This document shows, one piece after another, positions 9,655 to 18,490 of a DNA stretch of 60,000 bases (within the stretch, counting starts at the first letter, position 1; every line of letters starts with the position of its first letter). Under the pieces are notes generated by a model. It was not told where the DNA came from, searched no databases, and was given only the letters and a program-made list of their open reading frames with translations. The translations under genes and the position numbers were made by a program. The stretch lies in the NCBI GenBank assembly GCA_030704615.1, contig CM060734.1:44720042-44780041 (forward strand), in the 5' to 3' direction. The DNA is from Takakia lepidozioides. Taxonomy: Eukaryota > Streptophyta > Takakiopsida > Takakiales > Takakiaceae.

Positions 9655-10878
9655 TTATGGATTGTACACGGCCTTGGACCCAGATGTCGTTGGGTCTGCA
9701 AACATAGCATCAGGTGCTGATGGCCTTATCGTGGATCCTGCTCCATCATTTAGTGTTGCATCCTGCTTGGTAGCGTCCGTTGTGTTCTGACTGTGGAGCT
9801 TCGGGCAATTGGAACGGATGTGACCCTCGCCATTGCACGCGTAGCAGATCGTGGGAATGTGTTCCTCTTTGATGGAGTCAACAATGAAGGAGTCGTCTAA
9901 TGTAGGGAGCTTGATGGAGTGTCCGATTGGCTTTGACTCGGGCATTAGAACAACCAGTTTAGGCACTCCGACGTCTTTGGTAAGATTGTAATGAGGTGCT
10001 ACATTGTCCACACTTTTGATGGTGTCTTGAATTGGTTCGAAGACATTCAGCGAGCCTATAAAAGTGCCAAAACTTGCTCCAATTTCTGAGAGGGACGTCA
10101 GGTACGTAGCAGGGAGGAAAGGTATGACTATGACTCTGCGCCTCCACAGAACTCCTTGCTTGCGACCCCAATCATGGGTCCATGGAAAGAGGAAAACCTT
10201 TGTAGCAGACATCTATACGTTGAACCTTAGCGCAGCCTCTGCCTCCTCCGATGAACAAAATAATATCAGGTAGAAACGTCTACCCATGGACAAGCAGAAG
10301 TGCTGGGCCAACCCTCCATCGCTGCCCAAGTGTTCTGCAATCCATGTTCTTACCCATGATCTAGTCCTTTGCTTCCCGGGGAAGTAGAGAATGACCCCAC
10401 GCTGCGAGAGCTTTTGAGCCTGTGCCTTGAGTTTGGCTGTATCCAAGGTTATCACTGGCTGGTCGGGGGCGACTTGGGGGATGGAATCTTCCCATACTCC
10501 TTCTTCCGACAAGGGCAGTTGCACGTGAGTATTAAGAGAAGGGCCTTTGCCAAGGATGGAGTCTCCAGAGCCATTGGAAACAGAGTTGTTCTTAATAATC
10601 CATGTAGTCTTCCCTCCTTTGAACGCAGAGTTGCTGCGCATCCCCGATCCGCTTCTGTTGCCTCTCTTGCTTGCACTACCTCTGGAGCTCAATGTACCTC
10701 GAGAGCTCATTGTTGCGTCTAAGCGAGAGTGATACTTGCAGCACCTGAGCCCTGTTACCACCGGACCCTGCATAGAGTACACCGCAAAATCTGCGAGCAA
10801 AGTGTGAGCCAAAGAAGGGAGAGGTGGGTGTCGAGCAGGAGTGAGAAGCACACAACCATCTACTTGAACTCGAGACAA
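9655..10878 (-). pseudogene. LINE ORF1 with CCHC knuckle, one in-frame stop
   Basis: One frame runs from 10878 to 9655 with a single TAG at 10213-10215. The N-terminus is Ser/Arg/Gly-rich. The middle has an RNA-binding-like fold typical of plant LINE ORF1 (YFPGKQRTRSWVRTWIAEHLG, then GRRFYLILFCSSEEAEAAL, and after the stop KVFLFPWTHDW). A zinc knuckle CYACNGEGHIRSNC lies near the C-terminus. ORF1 proteins bind the LINE RNA. The start is chosen as the first Met in frame; the true start may be a later Met such as the one before SSRGTLSSRG. Confidence 0.75.
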
Positions 10879-10990
10879 GTGAACAGCTCTCAGAGAAAGC
10901 CTAAGCTGAGTGGAAGTCTGTCAGCTAGACATATGCAGGCAGGGAAATGGCTGCCAGATTAAATTGCACAAGTGGGGCTGGAGTTAGTGA

Positions 10991-11515
10991 TCATCCATAA
11001 AGGAGGGAGGGCGATTTATCACTTCCCTGCATGAAGCTTCCGTCGTTTAGGATCATGTCTGCAGAAACACGCGTGGAAGTAACAATGCAGGCACTGTCTT
11101 CTTCAACTCGACAACCTTTCGCATTATGCGAGGAGGGGAGGTTGCCACCATGAGCTGGGAGCAGCTGCTCGCGTAATTGTGCCCTTAAATCAAACAGAAG
11201 GTGACGGCTTCTGCAGAGATAGGGATCGGCACTTGCCAACGGCACACAGCAGCACTTGCTATGTTGGAAAACGCGCCGCATATAATCAGCAGCAGCCCAT
11301 AAATGGGTGTTAGAGAGATAAGAACTTGTGGATGATAGCTTGAAGAGAAGTTGCTCAGGCATGGGGAGGAAGTGAGGAAGAGAGTCGCAAAATTCTATTG
11401 GATTAACAGAGATATTCGGGGTTAGGGCATTGCCGCCAAAACGTCTTTGTTGTCTTGAGGAGGTACTTCTATGTAGCTTTAAAGCATGCCGGGGTGATGA
11501 AGCTCCACTGAGCAT
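10991..11515 (-). CDS. Unrecognised open frame upstream of the LINE
   Basis: This is 174 codons without a recognised domain. The text is rich in Ser, Leu and Arg and has several Cys residues (SKCCCVPLA). It lies directly upstream of ORF1 on the same strand, so it may be 5' UTR sequence of the LINE that happens to be open. Low confidence that it is a gene. Confidence 0.2.
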   Translation of the reverse strand: MLSGASSPRHALKLHRSTSSRQQRRFGGNALTPNISVNPIEFCDSLPHFLPMPEQLLFKLSSTSSYLSNTHLWAAADYMRRVFQHSKCCCVPLASADPYLCRSRHLLFDLRAQLREQLLPAHGGNLPSSHNAKGCRVEEDSACIVTSTRVSADMILNDGSFMQGSDKSPSLLYG

Positions 11516-11890
11516 AGATCCACCCTGGGAAGACGTCGATGGGGGCGGGGGCTTGAGGATGGGAAGCCATAGCGGCTAAGTCCCAAGGACCTCACTCACC
11601 ACAACATGCGGAGCCCCGTCGTTCCTTCAGGACCATTATTTGCATTACCCTGAATAATAATGAACAATTGTTTTTACCTCCCTTAATTTTCTTTTAAAAA
11701 AACATAATGGTTTTAGATATTCCCTCAACAATATTTGAAAAATCAACAATTATCAGCAAATAGTTGGATATTTTGGTGTTTTCACAATTTCTGAGCAATT
11801 AGGCACTTCTAAGGAATTTTTTCCAAGTTCTAGCCACATTTTCCAAAAATGTTCTAAATTTAATTAGGCACTTGATTTTGAACTAATTAT
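11516..11890. other. AT-rich intergenic stretch
   Basis: No feature was recognised. From 11640 the text becomes A/T-rich with short homopolymers and no open frame. Confidence 0.3.
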
Positions 11891-11904
11891 TGCCTAATAA
11901 GCTA

Positions 11905-12360
11905 GGTAAGTACGGTATGCAGCGCTTGGAATAATATAAGTCCACCGGCTTCGGCATGTCAAATCTTCCCACCCTTGAGATTGGCATGGAACTGGGTGGG
12001 CGACACGGAAGCAGTGTAACTCCAGTCAGGGTGACACCAAAGAGAGTGTCACTCCACTTGGTGTAACTCCCACCCACCTAGTGGTCTCAAAATTTGACTG
12101 TCTCCAAATTTGGCTAAGTATAAATTGTAAGAAGTAAGAGGAGTTACACAAGATGTAGAATGACACAGTGTGGGGGTTAGACAAACCAGAGGAACCCAAT
12201 GACACGGATCAGGGTGACACAAAATGGGGTTATTCGAGAATCCACACCTCAAAGCCTCCATTTCCATCACCTTACCAGTAATCTATTCACCGTTGTTTGA
12301 CAACCATCTATATTCTAAAGTTCTAGTGCTGCGTGTTGCTACACATTACCTAGTAGTGAC
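11905..12360 (-). repeat. SINE-like dispersed repeat, copy A
   Basis: This region shares long blocks with 47320-47665 in the same orientation. Examples are CACTTGGTGTAACTCC, CCAAATTTGGCTAA, CATTTCCATCACCTTACCA against CATTACCATCACCTTACCA, and ATTCTAAAGT. On the minus strand the block TTACTGGTAAGGTGATGG, followed about 30 nt later by a GG-T-TTC-GA-like block, resembles the A and B boxes of a tRNA-type RNA polymerase III promoter. It is clearer in copy B. A small hairpin, GTGACAC/GTGTCAC (12031-12052), is conserved in copy B. Confidence 0.55.
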
Positions 12361-12659
12361 CATGCGAACAATGCTCAAACTTTACAAAAAGTCCAATGTT
12401 CATTTCTTTTTAACTAGGAACATAACTTACGCAGGCGTGCGATCTGGATCAGGCATCGTTGGCTCCTCTGGTGAGCCCCTTGTCAAATCTTCCCCACCTC
12501 CTCTTATCGCAGATTCACTAAATTTATATTCTAGCGACGACTGAAGGTCGGAAGCTAGTTTAGTGTAGAGCAGGAATAGCTTGGTGCCATAATGCCACGT
12601 CATCGTAGACACGTCATCGTTGTCGTCAATTTCTTTGGAACCTGCGCGAAAAGCAGCGC

Positions 12660-12985
12660 GGGGAAGGGATGCCCCCGCGTGCTCGAGCTTCTGAAAGAGG
12701 ATCAAGAGAGGGAGTCCACAATGCCTCTTCTAGTACTTCTGCGCATGTGAAGATGCTTTGTGAGGCAGGCAAACTGACAGAGGCTCTACAGACTTTAAAC
12801 CAATGAGGCATTCAGTTACCTATGTCTGTCTCTTGCTTAAGTGCATCAAGATGAAAGGTTTGGAAGCTGGAAAGCAGGTGCACATGCACATTATCCAAAG
12901 TGGATTCACGCCAAATGTTTTTCTACTCAACACCCTTGTCAACATATACGTTAAGGGCGGGAGCATCATGGATGCTCAAGTACTG
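12660..12985 (+). pseudogene. PPR protein N-terminal fragment (PLS type)
   Basis: A first frame reads KMLCEAGKLTEALQTLNQ up to a TGA. After a frameshift the next reads VTYVCLLLKCIKMKGLEAGKQVHMHIIQSGF and FLLNTLVNIYVKGGSIMDA. This is the usual start of a plant PLS-class pentatricopeptide-repeat protein: a first helix pair, then an L motif and an S motif. PPR proteins bind organelle RNA and many direct C-to-U editing. The fragment ends at about 12985, where gag sequence of a gypsy element starts on the other strand. Confidence 0.7.
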
Positions 12986-13497
12986 CTCTAGCTCCAAGAG
13001 CCAGGTGTTGAGTGCTTTCCGATTTCGGACGCCCTCGATGGTGCTGGGTTCCTTAGGCTTCACCTTAAACTTTGCCTTAGTGGAAGTGGTATTAGCCGCC
13101 TTCAACACGTCTTTCAACGTCCCGCCAAACTGCGCCAATAACCCTTCCCAAAAGGTTATTGGCATGGGAGACATCTGTTGATCTGGTGGAGCCTCCGGGA
13201 AGTCCTCGGGCTCCGACTCCCTAATTCTTCCCGTTCTTGAGCGGCCTCGCTTTCAGAAGCATAAATTGTCTATTCCAATTGCCGCTTCGGTGACACGTCG
13301 CCCCCACCAGGCTCACCAGGATCATGCGGGCCGTTCCGCTTTCGCTTTGTCTTGCCCGACCCCATGATGAGGCCGATCACAAGGACGATCGCGTACTGAA
13401 CTCTAGGCTCTGATACCAAGTGTCGCGCACCTCACTTCAGTAATCTCCCCTTCAAGTCATAGTTATTTGCTTTGATGCACGCGTCTAACTCCCAAAC
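12985..13497 (-). mobile_element. Gypsy fragment: LTR end, primer-binding site and gag start
   Basis: On the minus strand the text runs from about 65 bp of LTR 3' end, through a primer-binding site, to the gag start at 13365 (GSGKTKRKRNG) and on into LTKAFWEG-type capsid text (ITFWEGLLAQFGGTLKDVLK, KALNTWLLELEQYL). It is clearly the same family as the element at 28.9-31.1 kb. Stops interrupt gag. Both ends join PPR fragments. Confidence 0.85.
13406..13418 (-). promoter_or_regulatory. Retroelement primer-binding site (initiator Met tRNA type)
   Basis: On the minus strand TGGTATCAGAGCC follows the LTR end by a few bases. This is the common plant primer-binding sequence matching the 3' end of initiator methionine tRNA, used to prime minus-strand DNA synthesis. 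Confidence 0.85.
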
Positions 13498-13937
13498 TGT
13501 ATGTATCCTGCAATCATTGCATTCCATGAAACCACGTCTTGTTCAGGCATATTGTTAAAGACTCGGCATGCATCCACCAGACTCCCACACTTGACATACA
13601 TGCTGAGAAGGGTGTTTCCCACACGAACATCTGACTCAAAGCCAGCTTCAATGATATGGGCATGGACCATCACGCCTTCTAGTTGCATTTGCCGAAAAAG
13701 CTGAAATGCCTCTTCCGTGTGCATTCCATGAAATCACATCTCGCCTAGACATTTTTCAAACATCTTTCGCGCATCCACCAAACTCCCACACTTGACATAC
13801 ATATGGACAAGGCTAGTTCCTACATAAACATCTGATTCAAATCCAGCTCTGACAATGTGGGCATGAAGCCCCTTGCCCTGCCCTAGAGCTGCGAACGCGA
13901 GAACGTCACCAACATAAGAAACGACAGTGCAGTACAT
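13497..13937 (-). pseudogene. PPR fragment (PLS type)
   Basis: Two open stretches on the minus strand are separated by a short break at about 13725-13735. They read VSYVGDVLAFAALGQGKGLHAHI, SDVYVGTSLVHMYVKCGSLVDARKMF, then EEAFQLFRQMQLEGVMVHAHIIEAGF and VRVGNTLLSMYVKCGSLVDACRVF, then QDVVSWNAMIAGYIQ. These are P, L and S motifs. The P motif that should lie between them is partly deleted, since VMVHAHI follows QMQLEG directly. Both ends are cut by retroelement sequence. Confidence 0.8.
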
Positions 13938-13940
13938 ACT

Positions 13941-14445
13941 GTCATGGCTGACGGTTAGTTAGTTAGACGGTTGGAACAGCTTGCGGGTAGATAATGCAAA
14001 ATAGCTATGGATAGGGGATCACTTCTTGATCGGATGGGCTTGGAGTACGCGGTGGAGGAGGGGGAGACGCTGGAGTGTAGCTTATACTTGATATTCACAC
14101 TGTGTAGAGAGACTAGAGAGAAGTTGACAAAGACAGAGAAATAAAACTTGGCAGATTGCAGAAGCAATCTGATACATAACATTAGGCAGCAAGATACCCT
14201 AACTAAACATGAATGCAAGACGGAATAGAAATAGGGAAGCACCCCCATGATACTCTAGCTGTAGGTCATGACTGATTGTTCTGAGCGGGCTGAGTACTTA
14301 GAGTCTTCCAACTCTTCTATCTTAGAGTTTCCACCACGGATAGCTAAGGGATGGGTGAATAAAAGCCGCTCAACAGAAATCGGAGGGGGGATGGCCTTGG
14401 TGGGGTCACTCCCCGTATTTTCAAAACCACGTGAGAACAAATATA
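13941..14445 (+). mobile_element. Partial LTR of the large Tat-like gypsy family
   Basis: The plus strand here matches the minus strand of about 51280-50550. Shared blocks are CGGTTAG near the start, ACACTGTGTAGAGAGA, CACCCCCATGATAC, GCTGTAGGTCATGACTGATTGTTCTGAGCGGGCTGAG (shared over its whole length) and AAAAGCCGC. The first bases are TGTCATGGCTG. Similarity fades at about 14400. No internal coding region is attached, so this is an LTR scrap. Confidence 0.7.
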
Positions 14446-14790
14446 GGGTGCAATTATTTTTTTGAGGTAAATTTTAGAAAAGTTTTATTTATAAAATATG
14501 GTACGACAATATCATTTCACCCAGTTTTTCTTTTTTTTTTAAATGTCACAAAAAAAATTTATTTAAATAGTTAATGTATTAAAAAGTTTTATCTACAGTA
14601 TAATGTATCCATCATTGTGAAGTTTCTCATATTAGCTCTAATCCATCAAGATAAAATCAGGTAGAGGTCACTTGAAGTTCAAATATGATTCCAGTGATAC
14701 ACAGTGGATTGATATTATGTTCTATCATGGCCGCTTCCGTGCATGTGTACCTCTTAAACATGCACTTGTCCAGCTAGACTCTGCCCAGAT
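14446..14790. other. AT-rich spacer
   Basis: Long A and T runs (14525-14570). No coding or RNA feature was recognised. Confidence 0.3.
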
Positions 14791-14814
14791 ATTCTACTGG
14801 TGCAGGGTCTACCC

Positions 14815-15175
14815 ATGACTACCCTACCTCCTACCACACCATCCCCATCCCTCACTATCCACTTTATCGAATTCACATACTGTCATGACCGCTACCCACA
14901 AGATTATATCTTGGAAAAACGGCAAAAATACGCTCCACTTATCCTTGCTATACGCCGACGAGGATGGCGCACCGGTCCTCTAACCGTCATCACGACAAGC
15001 CCTAGAGCGGCATACACAACGCCAACATTAATGACCTACACAACAACTTTCACATCCCTATCTCCCCGATTCACAAATGTTTCCAAGCTATCCACCTCAC
15101 CGCCCTCCGCTCTTTCACAGCTATAATCACTAATAAACGAAAACTAGAGTCCAATCCAGCATCAGTACCCTAGGA
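14815..15175 (+). mobile_element. Retroelement C-terminal domain remnant, possibly endonuclease-like
   Basis: One frame reads HFIEFTYCHDRYPQDYILEKRQKYAPLI, then IRRRGWRTGPLTVITT. After a frameshift at about 14995 a second frame reads AIHNANINDLHNNF, HIPISPIHKCFQAIH and TNKRKLESNP. The pattern E-F-x-x-C-x-D ... K-x-x-KY-x-x-L ... GW-x-x-x-PL-x-VIT is reminiscent of the restriction-enzyme-like endonuclease region at the end of some non-LTR elements. I recall similar text in seed-free plant repeats but cannot verify it. Family assignment is uncertain. Confidence 0.35.
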
Positions 15176-15343
15176 ACCCTAGGGCATCCCCCCCGCCCCA
15201 TTCTCCTCTCTAGCACCCCAACACACATACCCTAGTTATTAAGTGACCAACTGGTCATCTGTCTTTTTATATAGGGCCCACCCCCGACAAGGGGCAGTAG
15301 CCGCAAGGTGAAGTGGCTCTTATTACACCGGCTTCGGCCGAAG

Positions 15344-15344
<1 letters not shown>

Positions 15345-15408
<64 letters not shown>
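15345..15408. repeat. (CT)n microsatellite
   Basis: About 30 uninterrupted CT dinucleotides follow a palindrome CTTCGGCCGAAG at 15331-15342. Confidence 0.97.
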
Positions 15409-15409
<1 letters not shown>

Positions 15410-15411
<2 letters not shown>

Positions 15412-16230
15412 ATTGATATTGATACCATAATCTCAACAGTAACTATGACATTTGAACCATCTCAAAACTTGTACTTTTAGATCCAAGTGATGTTGCGGCT
15501 TTGAATGAGCTCGTGGCTAATGAAAATTAACCTTTTTCTTGGGCCTGGCATTTGATTTATGTTATATGGAATGTACTTGTTTGTGTACATGCTTTGAAAT
15601 TTTATAATTATTTAAAATGACAATTTAAACTAGGGTCTAATTAATTGTTGCAAAAGAAAATTATAAAGAAAAATAGGGTGTTAGAAAACAAAGGGTTTTA
15701 CAATATTACCTAAAGATATGGTGGAAAAAAATGCAAAATTTTAAAAATATAACCTAGTATAAATATACCTTTGTACGCACGTGATATGATAAAAATACAT
15801 ATAGTGACCCCCCGTGGGGGGGGGGGCGCGCCGCTGGGCCTGCTCGTCGCCGGCCATAACGCCTGCGACACCTACGATACCCCTCGACCCTACGCATCTC
15901 ATCTATGTGGTGCTGGGGAACCAACTGGTCACATCGGGCACACACTCTGGCACAAATTCTGCAAGCAAACCGGCGTGAAATGCCTCCTGTGATTCTGGGG
16001 TCAAATCCTGCTACCTTGATGGCTGTGGTATGTTCTTCTCCCCCTTCCCCTAGGTGGTGTACTTCCATTCAAAACCCTTCACAACGAGGATAAGACCTAG
16101 ACAAATGAAACTTTAGGCCACGAGAAGATACTCGAGAAGAACGAATGTCCTAGAAGGATCGGGGTAGCACCCAGAAAGATCCAGAAGTGACGAATGAATA
16201 GTCTCCTATGAAGAAACTCTACTCAACAAC
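15410..16230. other. Stretch without recognised genes
   Basis: AT-rich to 15790, then a GC-rich block starting with a run of G (15816-15825). The later part (15900-16080) has a GGTCAAATCC-type sequence that faintly resembles a tRNA B box. No gene was supported. Confidence 0.25.
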
Positions 16231-16245
16231 AGCAAGGAGCAAAAC

Positions 16246-16740
16246 CTAACGCCTGGACGAGGCAGTATGTGCAACAAACTTGGAGGAGGAGGAAAGCAAC
16301 TTACAATAGTAACCATAAGCCTTATCTATGATAATGTAATCTACTTTTAGTCGCAACTTTGATATGTTTCCAATCGATGTCAGCTTTATCGAATTCCTGG
16401 GGTGCCAAAGAGGAAGGTCTTGCGTTGTTGCCACTGGAGTGGGGAATTTGGTTGGGCCAGACATTGGTGTGAGACTCAGAGTAGTTGCACATGAGGCCTT
16501 GCCGTCCCCAGGTAGCTCTGAAGGTTGAGAGGAGTGAATACTGATGTTTTGGAGTCTTATTGATGTCTGCACACAGTTTCGTCCAAGCTTTTTCAGCAGC
16601 CACAGTCAGGTCCAAGCTTTTTCAGCAGCCACAGTCAGATCAAAGAAAATATGTGTAAGCAGTGTAGTAGCCGAAGTATTAGTACCATCTAAGGACCAGC
16701 TGCAGCGATCTTTCCAGATGTGCCATAGAGTGGCTCATCT
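16246..16740 (-). mobile_element. LINE ORF2 tail remnant (RNase H linker region)
   Basis: Read on the minus strand, the text gives HIWKDRCSWSLDGT, then AAEKAWTKLCADINKTP, in two frames. The IWK-x-R-C-x-W-x-L-D-G pattern is typical of the region after zf-RVT in plant LINE ORF2. The rest has decayed. It contains a 29-bp exact tandem duplication (16581-16638). Confidence 0.5.
16581..16638. repeat. 29-bp exact tandem duplication
   Basis: GTCCAAGCTTTTTCAGCAGC... occurs twice back to back with no mismatch (16581-16609 and 16610-16638). It interrupts the LINE remnant. Confidence 0.95.
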
Positions 16741-16799
16741 CAAGGTTTCAAATATAGGGCAATTGCTTGCCTTAGCAATTGAATCTGAAGAGAACTGAA

Positions 16800-17870
16800 T
16801 ATAATGGAACCGAAGGGAACTACATGAAGGGACTCGAAGGGAGCTGAGTAATGTTTTTCTTTTTCTTTAAGTTTTTAGTATAATGGAACTAAATGTGAGT
16901 TTTTTTTCCTTAAAATGGAACTCAATCCGAAATTAACCCTTCCTAAACCTGCTTAGATTAGACGCTCAATCGAGCTTCTGGTCTGGACTTTGCCTCGGGC
17001 ATTCCTTGAGTTTAAAATCCTTTTACCATCTGCCTTCTCTCTTAGTTCGGCTCATATGCTTCAGCTGTAGCTCTTTAAGCTGGTTTGAAGGTCACGGTGA
17101 TTAGAAACATTATGGTTCTGTGTCTTCAATTCTCTCCAGGTGAGAGGTAGGGATCTGTCTTCACTGCTTGCAATGTGTGTGCCTTATGGCGTATCTGGGG
17201 TTTTAATTTATTTCCCCACAATAATTATGAATAAATTAAACTGAGCTTCAAACCAAAAAATAAATAAATAAATTTGACAAAACTGAAATGGTACATTAAA
17301 GTTGATAAGTCGAGGGGATGCAGGGTGAGTTCTGCCAGTTTGGCCAAAACACAGGGTGAACGTTTATGAAGTGGGCCCACAAAGAAATAAATAGAGGGCC
17401 AAACTCGAAATAGCAGGAAACAGCGCAAATGTGTTTGATCCCATGTTCGAGCAGCGCCCCGCCTTGGGACAGGTGGATGAGCCCTGACGCGGGGCCCACG
17501 CTCCGGTTTTGCTGGAGGGTCTTCTCATTATTGGAGTGCGATATTGATCGGAGTTCTGCTGCAGTTTTGGACTCCATTTCCTAGCTGAAGTCCTACACAT
17601 TGAAGTTCCGCACAACACTATATGGAAAAACATCCAATTGGTGGTTTCTGGGCTCCCTCCTAAGATCTCCTGATGTACCTTCCCCACATTATCAACACGT
17701 CAAAGAACATTTGCACCAGAGGACTGTGATGCATACTTAGACTTTCATCTGTATATTGTTACCCATTCATCTCTAAGGCGAGTGCTATAGTTGCATCGGT
17801 TCCCTCCAGATTCATCACTTCCGCTCTATATTATATTCAAGTCCCTTCAGTTTTGATGGAGTAAGCCACT
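16800..17870. other. Stretch without recognised genes
   Basis: Open frames at 17225-17687 on the minus strand have no recognised motifs and overlap each other, so they look like chance. TATAATGGAAC occurs twice at about 16800-16885. Nothing else was supported. Confidence 0.25.
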
Positions 17871-17878
17871 TGACTTTC

Positions 17879-17992
17879 ATCCACTTCTATGTTATGTTGA
17901 GGTATTCCACATTCTTCTTCTCTTCTGGCTAGAGTGACTTTCAGATCGCTCATCCACTTCTATGTCATGTTGAGGTACTCCACATTCTTCTT
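17879..17992. repeat. 71-bp tandem duplication
   Basis: The block starting CATCCACTTCTATGT and ending CCACATTCTTCTTC occurs at about 17879 and again at about 17950, with few mismatches. It lies downstream of the Gag1-like clamp gene. Confidence 0.85.
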
Positions 17993-18490
17993 CACTCATG
18001 GCTAGTCCCAAAAAAATAAGCCTCGGTCTCTTCAACTGCAATGCTATTGAAGCACAACAGGGATCGTTGACTGTGTGGTCCCAAAGCAAGTGCTCTCAAA
18101 GTGCACGATCATCGAATTCAATTCCCATTTGTGGCGACAATTACCTTGACATTTCACTGCCAGGAGATAACTTGGTTCCAAATCGCACAACTCTTCTTGC
18201 ACCTGCTTCAAAGACTTGGTTTTTCTCAAAAACCATCTCGTAATGGAGACTGGTCCCTCCAGCTTTGTATCTCCCTACCTCAACCCCCTTCCAAGCGCAT
18301 GCCAACAGCCAGAAGCTCCATCATGCCAGGTCTGAGTAATGTCTAAATATGTGGATCTTGCTGTGATATGTAAGCTCCTAAATCCCCCATACCAATCCTA
18401 TCACCACCAAATTTTAGATCCTGCTGATTGGAACATTGGGAAATTATTCGAACTGGCATTGCATGAGATTAGACCGCATGAGTAATAAAG

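Larger units (their letters stand above)
7926..10878 (-). mobile_element. LINE (plant L1-like), internally deleted and lacking its 3' end
   Basis: Reading on the minus strand from 10878, the order is ORF1 with a CCHC knuckle, part of the apurinic endonuclease, then the RT up to [18 protein letters not shown]. The RT ends abruptly at 7926, where chromovirus integrase begins. ORF1 runs almost directly into the middle of the endonuclease, so the ORF1 tail and the endonuclease N-terminus are missing. LINEs normally lose the 5' end, not the 3' end, so this junction is not an ordinary target-primed insertion. Confidence 0.85.

Noticed and set aside
15754-16068. Arg-rich minus-strand open frame
   Set aside because: No domain; GC-rich block with G run explains the open frame.
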